The notes under the pieces were generated by a model. That model saw only the letters and a list, made by a program, of their open reading frames with translations, ran no database searches and had not been told where the DNA came from. This document shows, in pieces, positions 6,992 through 15,280 of a DNA stretch of 64,000 nucleotides. How positions within the stretch are numbered: position 1 is the first letter of the stretch; every line of letters starts with the position of its first letter. The position numbers were made by a program, and so were the translations under genes. This DNA is from an uncultured Christensenellaceae bacterium (GTDB lineage Bacteria > Bacillota > Clostridia > Christensenellales > Borkfalkiaceae): assembly GCA_910589015.1 (NCBI GenBank), contig CAJUSA010000003.1:1-64000 (forward strand), written 5' to 3'.

Positions 6992-9517
6992 ATGAAAAGA
7001 ACGGCAAAGAAAACGTTGGCGCTTGCCGGCGCATGCCTGATTGCCTGCGCGTTTACGCTCACCGCGTGCGGGGAAGCCAAAGACGCGGCGGGTACGTTTG
7101 AGGACTTTACCTACCGTTACGACCAGACGACGCTCAAAACCGAGTGCGACGAAGATATGACCATCGACGGCGTGCTCAGCGAGCCGCGCTGGAACGATGC
7201 GGAATTGAAGTGGCTCGAACACCGCGAAAGTTCGAGCGAGGTGTCGATCCGATATACGACTTCGTTCAGCGAGAAGGGGTTGTATCTTGCAGCCGTTGCC
7301 GAAGACTGGCGCATTTTCTACAATACCCCTTATTCGAATATCAAAAATTCCACGTTCGATATTTTTTTGGCGCGGGAAGGGGATTACAGCCTGAACGATA
7401 AAATCTTTATTTCCTTTAACTGCGGCAACACGCACTGGGCGCACGGGCTGGTTTCCTATTTGGGGCACGTTACCGTACAGGGCGGCGAACCGAACAGCGA
7501 TACCTGCACGGGCATGACGCTCGAAGCGTATCTTCCCTGGTCGCAGTTCGGCTACACGAGCGCGCCCGAAAAGATCCGCTCGGTGTGCACCTATCAGCTT
7601 CTGAACAGCGCCACGGCGGGGGCGATTGAATTGCAACCCGGTTACGTCAACGGTTACGCTTACGGAAAATACTACGAGTTCGGTGCAAACGGGTTCCTTT
7701 CCGCCGATTCGGACGAGGGAACGCTGGGCGACAGTAAGTCGGGCTATTCCAAGGGACCGGACTGGAACGTTTCGCAGGCGGCGCAGGATATTTATACGAG
7801 CAACAAGGCGCAGCAAAACGTATGCACGACGGGGCAGACGTACATTTTTTACCGCGACGTTCTCAACGATTCTTACAGCGTGAGCGCGACCTTTACGCCC
7901 AACGTCCATGCCGACGGATCGTGCGGGATCGCCAACAATTCGCCGCGGGCGGGCTTGATGACGGGTTATAATGCGTACTGTTTTTCCGCGCTCATGATCG
8001 ATATGAGCAAATCCAACCTCGACAGCGGAACGCTCGTGCTCACGTCTTCCTATACGCACGGCGGTTCGACGGCGCACACGCCCATTTATAAAAGCGCGGC
8101 GGGCGAATACAATCTGCGCAAGGGCATCACGCTGACCTGCGTCAAATACGGTTCGCTGTTCTATTATTACGTCGGGTCGGGCTCGGACGCTCAACTTGTT
8201 TATCAGGAAGAAATTCCGCTGCTTAACGGCATCACCGAGCCGGGGATCCAGACGACCAACTGCGACGTGACGGTTACCGCGCCTTCCGCCCGATATTACG
8301 AAACGGCAGACCGCGACGAGTTGCTGAGTTATCTCAACAACACGGGCATTTATATCGTTTCCGCCGAGAACGGCGCGGGCGGCAGCGTCACGCCCGAGTC
8401 GTATACGGTAAAACGCGGCGGCGATCTTGTGCTCAATATAGCGGCGAACAGCGGCGTGTATAAACTCGATACCTTCGAAATTTCTTACGACGGCGGGGAA
8501 TGGAACAGCCTGGTCGAGGACGCCCGTCTGAGCGCGAAAGAGGGCAAATACGTCGTCAAAAACGTGCAGCACAACATTGCGGTGCGCTCGGCGTTTGTCC
8601 GCAATTCGGCAGCCATGTCGATGGTGACGGGCAAGATCGCATCGAACGGCATTGCCGTCGGCGGCGCAACGGTCGCCTTTGAAAACAAGGCGGATAAGAC
8701 CTTGTACTATACGGCAAATACCAATCAGGCGGGCGAATACAGCCTGCGCGTGCCCGTCGGCGAATATAACGTTTATGTGCGGGCGCAGGGCTATGTCGCG
8801 GCGTCGGGCGAGGCGAGCGCGGCGGGGGAAAGCGCCGAGAAAAATCTGAACCTGCAACCCGCTCCGATCGGGGGCAGCGTAACGGTCGGCGGCAAGGTGT
8901 ATGCCTCGAACGGCGCGCAGTGCGATTACTCTCTTGCAAGCGAGGGGATCGTGACGTTTACCGAAACAAGCAGCGAAACGCAGGCGGCATGGCTGAGCGC
9001 CGTCGGCGCGGCGGAAGGCGATTTCACGGCTACTATCGTATTCGAATACCTTTCGGGCACCGACGCCGATCCCAGCGCGGGATTTATTCTGGCGGACGGC
9101 GTGCAGGATTATCCTTATGCGATGTACACGATCGGCGGCAATAAGGGCGGGTTCCGTTTCTATCACCCTGACGATTGGTGGAATAACCGTTATCAGGGAA
9201 AGAGCGGTTCGACCGTGAACTTTCTGGGCGGACAAAAGGTCATCGTCACCCTCACGCGCGTCGGGAATACCTATACCCTGTACAGCGATCTCTATACGGA
9301 CGGCATGACGCGCGCCGTAAGCCTGCGCGCCTCGATCGACGGCGGTTTGACGCATCAGGGTATTTCGATGGGGACTTACCAGCCTTATAGCAGTTCGGTC
9401 ACCTGTACCGTACCGCAGGGCGCGGTCGCGGTCGGCATTTCCTGCCACGCAGGCGCCTCGTTCCGCGCGCAGGTTCTGGAATTTACAACCAATGAAAGGA
9501 AAGCAAATATATTATGA
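6992..9517 (+). CDS. Multidomain surface lipoprotein with CBM9-like and CarboxypepD_reg-like domains
   Basis: Lipoprotein of 841 residues. I start it at ATG 6992 rather than the in-frame GTG at 6986 because the GTG is part of the AAAGGAGGTG ribosome binding site. The lipobox is LTAC (Cys26). Residues ~45-190 look like a CBM9/DOMON-type sugar-binding domain (MTIDGVLSEPRWNDAELKW, later GMTLEAYLPWSQFGY). Residues ~545-625 form a carboxypeptidase-regulatory-like beta sandwich (GGATVAFENKADKTLYYTAN, GEYSLRVPVGEYNVYV). The remaining parts look like lectin-like beta sandwiches. No catalytic motif is recognised. Sitting between GH43 and a glutaminase-like gene, it probably captures glycan at the cell surface. 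Confidence 0.72.
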   Translation: MKRTAKKTLALAGACLIACAFTLTACGEAKDAAGTFEDFTYRYDQTTLKTECDEDMTIDGVLSEPRWNDAELKWLEHRESSSEVSIRYTTSFSEKGLYLAAVAEDWRIFYNTPYSNIKNSTFDIFLAREGDYSLNDKIFISFNCGNTHWAHGLVSYLGHVTVQGGEPNSDTCTGMTLEAYLPWSQFGYTSAPEKIRSVCTYQLLNSATAGAIELQPGYVNGYAYGKYYEFGANGFLSADSDEGTLGDSKSGYSKGPDWNVSQAAQDIYTSNKAQQNVCTTGQTYIFYRDVLNDSYSVSATFTPNVHADGSCGIANNSPRAGLMTGYNAYCFSALMIDMSKSNLDSGTLVLTSSYTHGGSTAHTPIYKSAAGEYNLRKGITLTCVKYGSLFYYYVGSGSDAQLVYQEEIPLLNGITEPGIQTTNCDVTVTAPSARYYETADRDELLSYLNNTGIYIVSAENGAGGSVTPESYTVKRGGDLVLNIAANSGVYKLDTFEISYDGGEWNSLVEDARLSAKEGKYVVKNVQHNIAVRSAFVRNSAAMSMVTGKIASNGIAVGGATVAFENKADKTLYYTANTNQAGEYSLRVPVGEYNVYVRAQGYVAASGEASAAGESAEKNLNLQPAPIGGSVTVGGKVYASNGAQCDYSLASEGIVTFTETSSETQAAWLSAVGAAEGDFTATIVFEYLSGTDADPSAGFILADGVQDYPYAMYTIGGNKGGFRFYHPDDWWNNRYQGKSGSTVNFLGGQKVIVTLTRVGNTYTLYSDLYTDGMTRAVSLRASIDGGLTHQGISMGTYQPYSSSVTCTVPQGAVAVGISCHAGASFRAQVLEFTTNERKANIL

Positions 9518-11505
9518 TTGAGAGAAAATTATCGGCATACCCCTTGTTTGTGAAAGATCCTAATTTTTCGATCTGGGCAAGAGATGAATTCCTTCCCCAA
9601 GCGGATACCGCGTTCTGGACGGGGAAATCGGCAAAAATGTACGGCATTTTCGAAGTGGACGGCAAGAAATACTCGTTCATGGGCAAGTCGGGCGCACAGC
9701 CCGCCGCGCAGACCGACCTGAAAATTACGGCGTTTTCGACCGACTATACCTTCACGGCGGCAGGCTGCACCCTCGAGGTGCGGTTCCTCTCGCCGCTGCC
9801 CTTAGACGATCTTGCGCTTCTATCTTGCCCGACTTGTTTTCTGAGTTACAAGGTCACGGCGCCCGCAGGCAAAAAAACGGCGGTTTTGCTCTTTGTTTCG
9901 GATGAGATCTGTTACGAAAACAAGGCGAATGTCAGTTTCCTGACCATCGAGAGAAAGGGTATGCAGAATGCCGTCGTCGGACTGGAACGGCAGATGCCGC
10001 TTTCCAACTCCCAAGACGTTGCCGCGGCAGACTGGGGATATTACTACCTCACCGCCGAGCACGCCGGCGTGACGAGCAAGCCGAAGTTTCAAAGCTATGT
10101 TGCGGGCGGCGCGCTTGCGGACGCGGAAAAGGACGAGCGGGAACTGTTGTGTTATGCCCGCGCGGAAGGCGGTTCGTTCGCAGGAAAATTCCTGCTTTCT
10201 TACGACGATACCGTTTCCATCTACTATTTCGGCGAATGGCTGCGCGGCTACTGGTTCCGCGACGGAAAAACTATTTTCGACGCGATCGACGAGAGTCTTG
10301 CACAATACGAAGGAATTATATCAAAGACCGACGCGTTCGATCGCGGGATCGTCGAAGAGAGCCGAAAATACGGCGAAGGGTACGTCAATCTCACCCGCGC
10401 CGCGTTGCGGCAGGCGGTTGCGGCGCATAAACTCGTGCAAAACGCCAAAGGGGAAGTGCTGTTCCTTTCCAAGGAATGCAATTCCAACGGCTGTATTGCC
10501 ACGCTCGACGTGACCTATCCTTCCGTTCCGCTCTTTCTGATGTATAATCCCGTTCTCGTCAAGGGAATGATGATCCCCATTATCCGGTTTGCGGAAAGCG
10601 ACGCCTGGAATTTTCCGTTCGCCCCGCACGACGCGGGCAGATATCCCTATTGCGCGGGTCAGGTCTACGGCGAGATCGACGACTACGGCAAGCATAAAAT
10701 ACTGTGCACCGTCTATCCGAATATCTATCTGTTGCCGCCCGAACGCGAAAATTATATGGCGCGCAAGCACATGCCCGTGGAAGAGTGCGGCAACGCGCTC
10801 ATCGTCATGGACGTTCTGTTGCGCCACGGCGAAGAGGCGTTTGTGCGCGAACATTTCAAGCTGCTCAAATGCTGGGCAGATTATTTGGTGCAAAAGGGCG
10901 TCGTGCCCGAAAATCAGCTTTGCACCGACGATTTTGCGGGCATGCTCGATAAAAACGTCAATCTTGCCATCAAGAGCACCGTCGGGGTACGCGCGTTTGC
11001 GGATATCTGTGAACGACTTCAATTGGACGACGGCGCTCGTTATCGCAAAGTAGCCGAGGCATATGTGCGGGAAATCCTTGCGCTTGAACGGGACGGGATC
11101 ACGCCGCTCACGTTCGATCATACTAAAAGCGAGTTCAGCCTAAAATACAATCTGTATTTCGATAAACTGCTCGGGTTTAAGCTCTTTCCCGCCGAACTTT
11201 ACGTCCGCGAGGTAGACTATTACCTCGCCCATGCCGACCGTTACGGCGTGCGGCTCGACGATCGCAGCACGATTTCCAAAACCGACTGGCTCATCTGGAC
11301 GGCGTCGCTCACCGACGACGTGAAGAAATCGGAAAAGTTTGTGGAAATGGTCGGACGGTTCCTCACGGAAACGCAGCAACGCGAACCTTTCCCCGATTAT
11401 TACGACGTGGTGAGCGGGGAAAGCAAAAAGTTCCGCAATCGCACCGTGCAGGGCGCGATGTTTGCATTGTTGTACCGCGATCGTTCGCTTACGAAATCCT
11501 TGTAA
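9514..11505 (+). CDS. DUF4964/DUF5127/DUF4965/DUF1793 (glutaminase A-like) protein
   Basis: A 663-residue protein with the full module order of the family named after fungal glutaminase A. The DUF4964-type N-terminus has KDPNFSIWARDEF and VDGKKYSFMG; DUF5127 follows; the DUF4965 core is plain (SKECNSNGCIATLDVTYPSV, FPFAPHDAGRYPY, MPVEECGNALIVMDVLLRHG), and an (alpha/alpha)-barrel-like DUF1793 region ends it. Unlike most relatives I know it has no signal peptide, so it should act in the cytoplasm. Its ATG overlaps the previous stop by 4 nt (ATGA). The glutaminase name is historical; in glycan operons the fold may be a glycosidase. Family call firm, activity unknown. Confidence 0.82.
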   Translation: MIERKLSAYPLFVKDPNFSIWARDEFLPQADTAFWTGKSAKMYGIFEVDGKKYSFMGKSGAQPAAQTDLKITAFSTDYTFTAAGCTLEVRFLSPLPLDDLALLSCPTCFLSYKVTAPAGKKTAVLLFVSDEICYENKANVSFLTIERKGMQNAVVGLERQMPLSNSQDVAAADWGYYYLTAEHAGVTSKPKFQSYVAGGALADAEKDERELLCYARAEGGSFAGKFLLSYDDTVSIYYFGEWLRGYWFRDGKTIFDAIDESLAQYEGIISKTDAFDRGIVEESRKYGEGYVNLTRAALRQAVAAHKLVQNAKGEVLFLSKECNSNGCIATLDVTYPSVPLFLMYNPVLVKGMMIPIIRFAESDAWNFPFAPHDAGRYPYCAGQVYGEIDDYGKHKILCTVYPNIYLLPPERENYMARKHMPVEECGNALIVMDVLLRHGEEAFVREHFKLLKCWADYLVQKGVVPENQLCTDDFAGMLDKNVNLAIKSTVGVRAFADICERLQLDDGARYRKVAEAYVREILALERDGITPLTFDHTKSEFSLKYNLYFDKLLGFKLFPAELYVREVDYYLAHADRYGVRLDDRSTISKTDWLIWTASLTDDVKKSEKFVEMVGRFLTETQQREPFPDYYDVVSGESKKFRNRTVQGAMFALLYRDRSLTKSL

Positions 11506-11520
11506 AATTTGGAGGGTAAT

Positions 11521-12372
11521 ATGTTGTTATCGACACAGACCGCGGCGTTGCAGAATGCGTTCGGCTTCGAAGAGGCGGTGCGCATCATTCACGAGGCGGG
11601 GTTCGACTGCTACGATTTTTCCATGACGCGGATGGCGTGGGAAGGGCACCCGCTCCAACGCGCAGATTATCAAGAGAGCGTAAAGGCGTTGCGCCGCTAT
11701 GCCGATTCGATCGGCATACCCTGCAACCAAAGCCACGCGCCCTTCCCCATGCACCGCCCCGATGACGACGCTTGGAATAAAAACATTCACGAATGGTGCG
11801 TCCGTTCGCTCGAAATCACCGCGTTGCTCGGGGGCAAGATCTGCGTGGTGCACCCTTATAACAACTGGACGCCCGAGGAAAACCGCGATCGGGTATATCT
11901 TCCTTTATTGCCTTACTGCAAAAAGTACGGCGTTAAGATCGCGGTGGAAAATATGTGGAATTGGCCTGCGGAAAGCCCTGTCGCCGTTCCCTGCGCCTGT
12001 TCTCTGCCCGAAAATTTCTGCGCGCACATGGATCTTCTCGATCCCGAATGGTTCGTCGCCTGTCTCGATATCGGGCATGCCGAAATGTTCCCCGACAAGA
12101 CTTCCGCTGTCCAACTCATTCATGCCCTCGGCGACCGCCTGCAATGCCTTCATGTGCACGACAACGACCGCCTGCACGACGATCACGGCATTCCTTTTAC
12201 GGGCAAGATCGAATGGGACGGCGTTTGCGCGGCGCTCAAAGCAATCGGATATAAAGGGGATTTCACCTTCGAGGCGGACACCGCGATCAACAAATATCCC
12301 GATCCGCTCAAAGCGGACGCGGAAAAACTCTTACAAAAAACAGGGCGGTATCTGATAAACCGCATCGGATAA
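11521..12372 (+). CDS. Sugar phosphate isomerase/epimerase, TIM barrel (paralogue 1)
   Basis: A 283-residue AP-endonuclease-2/xylose-isomerase-like TIM barrel, started at ATG 11521 behind GGAGGG. The metal-binding set typical of the family is visible: Glu in KIAVENMW, Asp and His in ACLDIGHAEM, a further His in LHVHDND and Glu in FTFEADT. It begins directly with a barrel strand and has no signal peptide, so it is cytoplasmic. It is a clear paralogue of the gene at 14384 (shared SHAPFPMHRP/SHGPYPYHKP, EWFVACLDIGHAEM, LHVHDND). Such enzymes epimerise or isomerise keto-sugars or inositols. It may stand in for the absent araA-type isomerase, but that is inference. Confidence 0.88.
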   Translation: MLLSTQTAALQNAFGFEEAVRIIHEAGFDCYDFSMTRMAWEGHPLQRADYQESVKALRRYADSIGIPCNQSHAPFPMHRPDDDAWNKNIHEWCVRSLEITALLGGKICVVHPYNNWTPEENRDRVYLPLLPYCKKYGVKIAVENMWNWPAESPVAVPCACSLPENFCAHMDLLDPEWFVACLDIGHAEMFPDKTSAVQLIHALGDRLQCLHVHDNDRLHDDHGIPFTGKIEWDGVCAALKAIGYKGDFTFEADTAINKYPDPLKADAEKLLQKTGRYLINRIG

Positions 12373-12375
12373 ATT

Positions 12376-13113
12376 ATGGATTTTCATTGCAATATATTGC
12401 CGTCGGTCAGAGTGGTGGCGCTCGATCTCGACGGCACGCTTTCGCAACACAAACAGCATTTGCCCGAAGAGAACAAGCGCGCGCTTGTTTCGCTCGGAAA
12501 AAAGTATAAACTGCTCATGGCGGGTGCGGGCGCGGCGGCGCGTATCTTCCGCCAGATGGAAGGGTTCCCCGTCGATATCATCGGAAACTATGGAATGCAG
12601 TATGCGCGTTACGACGGTCAAACGCAATCTCTGCGCGTCGTGCGCGACGTGAGCGTGCCGTGCGACCGCGTTGCGGTCGAAAAAATCGTCGCGGCGTTCC
12701 GTGAAAAATACGGTTTTGAGCAGTTTGCGGGCGAGAGCGTCGAGTATCACGAATCGGGCTGTATTACCTTTCCTATTCTGGGCACGGCGGCGCGGCTCGA
12801 AGAAAAACTTGCCTTCGATCCCGACCGCACGCGGCGGCGGGCAATCTACCGCGAAGTCGTCGGGGCGTTCTCGGCGTATAACGTATTTGTGGGCGGTTCG
12901 TCGTCCTTCGATATGGCGCCCAAACCCTACGACAAGGCGTATGCGCTCGACCTCTTCTGTCGGGAAAACGGGCTTTCGCACGAAAACGTCGTTTATATCG
13001 GCGACGACTACGGCACAGGCGGAAACGACGAATCGGTTTACCGTTCGGATTTTCCCTATCTCACGATCGACGATTTCCGCGAGTTCCCGCGCGTGTGCGC
13101 AACGCTTTTGTAA
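12376..13113 (+). CDS. HAD-superfamily phosphatase, phosphomannomutase-like (HAD-IIB)
   Basis: Cytoplasmic hydrolase of 245 residues. HAD motif I is DLDGTLS near residue 17, motif III is the Lys in MAPKPYDKAYAL, and motif IV is YIGDDYGTGGND with SDFPYLTIDD downstream, the signature shared with eukaryotic-type phosphomannomutases and their Cof-like relatives. The cap region spans residues ~85-180. It starts 3 nt after the isomerase and is followed 12 nt later by the AraM-like dehydrogenase. In Bacillus subtilis a HAD phosphatase (AraL) also precedes AraM, but AraL is the NagD type, so this is a positional and perhaps functional parallel, not the same subfamily. It could dephosphorylate a sugar phosphate. 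Confidence 0.82.
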   Translation: MDFHCNILPSVRVVALDLDGTLSQHKQHLPEENKRALVSLGKKYKLLMAGAGAAARIFRQMEGFPVDIIGNYGMQYARYDGQTQSLRVVRDVSVPCDRVAVEKIVAAFREKYGFEQFAGESVEYHESGCITFPILGTAARLEEKLAFDPDRTRRRAIYREVVGAFSAYNVFVGGSSSFDMAPKPYDKAYALDLFCRENGLSHENVVYIGDDYGTGGNDESVYRSDFPYLTIDDFREFPRVCATLL

Positions 13114-13125
13114 CGAGGTGCGGTG

Positions 13126-14382
13126 ATGGATTTGAAACAATTTTTACAGGAATATGAACATTGCTCTTGCGGACAGAAACACGAATGTTCGCTCAAAGAC
13201 GTGCAGATCGGCAGCGGCTATGTGCACCGCGTGGGGGAAATCTTAAAAAAGAACGGATTTCCCCGCAACCTGCTGCTCGTTGCGGATAAGACGACGCTCG
13301 CCGTTTCGGAAGGGATCACGCAATCCTTAAAGGATTTTGACGTCACGCTGAAAGTGTACGATCGGTTGCGCGTTGCACGCATGGACGACGTACGCGCGAT
13401 CGAAGCGTATTTTAACGAGGGGATCGAGGCGGTGCTCTCGGTCGGTACGGGTTCGCTCAACGATCCCTGCCGCCTTGCCTGCGCGCGGCATAATAAGATG
13501 TTTGCGATTTTTGCGACGGCGCCTTCGATGGACGGGTTCGCTTCGGCAAGTTCGCCCATCGTCGATCACGGTTTCAAACTCTCGTATCAAGCGAAAAATC
13601 CCGAAGTCATCATTGCGGATACGAAGATCCTCGCACAAGCGCCCGTCGAACTGAAATCGGCGGGATTCGGCGATATGGTCGCCAAATACGTTGCGCTGAT
13701 CGACTGGAAAATTTCCAACATCGTGCTGGGGTTGCCCTGTTGCGAAAAGGTGTTCGCGCTCACCCGCTACGCCGCCGACCGCGTCATGCGCAATGCGGTT
13801 AAGGTGACGGCGAACGATGAAGAGGCGGCTGCCGTAATCTTCGAAGGGCTGCTCTACACGGGTATGGCGATGGGGTTCGTGAAAAATTCGCATCCTGCGA
13901 GCGGGGCGGAACATGTCATGGCGCATTATATGGAATGCAAAGAACTGTTGGAAGGAAAAGAGCCAAATTTTCACGGCGAGGACGTGGGCGTTTGCACGCT
14001 TGTGATGCTTGAATATTACGAGCGTCTGGCGCAATATTCCTGCGTGCGCGCGCATCGGGAACGCAACGACTGGCAGGATATCTGCGAAGTTTACGGCCCG
14101 CTTGCCGAAGAAATGCTTAAACTCAACACGCCGCACACGATCACGGAAGAGGTCGATCTTGCTTTGCTTGAGGAGAAGTTCGGCGAATTCCGGGCGCTTG
14201 TCAAAAGCGTGCCGTCGAGCAAAGAATTGCGCGATAAGATGAAGATCGCGGGTTGCAAGACGACGATCGCCGAAATCGGAAAAACCGAAACGTTCGCGCG
14301 GGAATGCTTTCTTTACCACCCCTATATGCGCAGAAGAGTTTCCTTCCGCCGTCTGGCAAATATGATGGACTTTATTCAATAA
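13126..14382 (+). CDS. araM: sn-glycerol-1-phosphate dehydrogenase (AraM/EgsA family)
   Basis: Cytoplasmic NAD(P)-dependent metal enzyme of 418 residues that interconverts dihydroxyacetone phosphate and sn-glycerol-1-phosphate in characterised relatives. The iron-dependent-alcohol-dehydrogenase fold is clear: nucleotide site VLSVGTGSLNDPCR, then APSMDGFASASSPI, AGFGDMVAKYVALIDWK and metal ligands in HPASGAEHVMAHYME and FHGEDVGV. I take ATG 13126, 5 nt after GAGGTG; the GTG at 13123 is in frame. A Cys/His-rich start (CSCGQKHEC) is seen in this family. In Bacillus araM belongs to the arabinose operon, and here too it stands with ABC arabinose-type import genes and a GH43. Flanked by paralogous isomerases. 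Confidence 0.9.
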   Translation: MDLKQFLQEYEHCSCGQKHECSLKDVQIGSGYVHRVGEILKKNGFPRNLLLVADKTTLAVSEGITQSLKDFDVTLKVYDRLRVARMDDVRAIEAYFNEGIEAVLSVGTGSLNDPCRLACARHNKMFAIFATAPSMDGFASASSPIVDHGFKLSYQAKNPEVIIADTKILAQAPVELKSAGFGDMVAKYVALIDWKISNIVLGLPCCEKVFALTRYAADRVMRNAVKVTANDEEAAAVIFEGLLYTGMAMGFVKNSHPASGAEHVMAHYMECKELLEGKEPNFHGEDVGVCTLVMLEYYERLAQYSCVRAHRERNDWQDICEVYGPLAEEMLKLNTPHTITEEVDLALLEEKFGEFRALVKSVPSSKELRDKMKIAGCKTTIAEIGKTETFARECFLYHPYMRRRVSFRRLANMMDFIQ

Positions 14383-14383
14383 G

Positions 14384-15253
14384 ATGATGAAATTATCGAC
14401 TGAAACCTACCCGCTCGATCTCACGTCAGGGTTCGAAGGCGCGGTAACAACGTTAAAGGAAATCGGCTTCGACTGCTACGACCTTTCCATTTTCAATCTG
14501 AACAAAGAGGGCGATCCCTTCGGCGGGGCAGACTACCGCGAGCGGGCGGTCGCCCTGCGTAAGACTGCCGAGCGCGTCGGCATTTTCTGCAACCAAAGCC
14601 ACGGCCCGTATCCTTATCATAAGCCGCACAACCCCAAGTGGAACGAAGAAATTTTCGGTTGGTGCGTGCGGGCGCTCGAAATTACTTCGCTCGTCGGGGG
14701 GAAAACGTGTATTCTGCATCCCTTCCACGACTGGACGGCGCAGGAAAACGCTATGCGCATCTACCTGCCCTTGCAACCGTATTGTAAAAAATACGGCGTT
14801 CGGATCGCTTTGGAAAACATGTGGGGGCGTGAGAGCAACACAGGGAAGGCGATCCCCGCGGTATGCGGCACGGCGCAAAGCTTTCTCGAACACTTGTCTC
14901 TGCTCGATCCCGAATGGTTCGTCGCCTGTCTCGATATCGGGCATGCGGAAATGGTGGGGGAAGAGACTTCGGCGGCGCAGCTCATTCTTGCTCTCGGCGA
15001 CCGCCTGAAAGCCCTTCATGTGCACGACAACGATTTGAAGAACGATCTGCATATCCAGCCCTACGGTGGGCAGATCGACTGGGAACCCATATATGCCGCG
15101 TTACGCAAAGTCCGTTACGGCGGGGAATTCACCTTCGAGGCCGATTCGTTCGTGCATAAATTTCCGCAGGAACTGCGCTACGACGCTACCGTAATGCTCT
15201 TAAAGATCGGCAGATATATGATCGAACGAATCGAAGAGGGGAAACCTCTTTGA
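14384..15253 (+). CDS. Sugar phosphate isomerase/epimerase, TIM barrel (paralogue 2)
   Basis: Second xylose-isomerase-like TIM barrel, 289 residues, one base after the dehydrogenase stop (two consecutive ATGs at 14384 and 14387, either possible). The metal site repeats that of the 11521 gene: Glu in RIALENMWG, Asp/His in ACLDIGHAEM, His in LHVHDND, Glu in FTFEADS. The two proteins align end to end, so they arose by duplication and now bracket the phosphatase and dehydrogenase genes. Divergence at SHGPYPYHKP and in the ENMW loop suggests different substrates or successive steps. Cytoplasmic. The precise reaction cannot be assigned. Confidence 0.88.
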   Translation: MMKLSTETYPLDLTSGFEGAVTTLKEIGFDCYDLSIFNLNKEGDPFGGADYRERAVALRKTAERVGIFCNQSHGPYPYHKPHNPKWNEEIFGWCVRALEITSLVGGKTCILHPFHDWTAQENAMRIYLPLQPYCKKYGVRIALENMWGRESNTGKAIPAVCGTAQSFLEHLSLLDPEWFVACLDIGHAEMVGEETSAAQLILALGDRLKALHVHDNDLKNDLHIQPYGGQIDWEPIYAALRKVRYGGEFTFEADSFVHKFPQELRYDATVMLLKIGRYMIERIEEGKPL

Positions 15254-15280
15254 CGGCGGAAAGGACGCCTTCCAAAACAC

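Noticed and set aside
6815..9448. An 877-codon open frame on the minus strand
   Set aside because: It lies antisense to the CBM9-like lipoprotein, is extremely rich in Arg, His and Ala as expected of the reverse of GC-rich codons, and has no ribosome binding site or domain.
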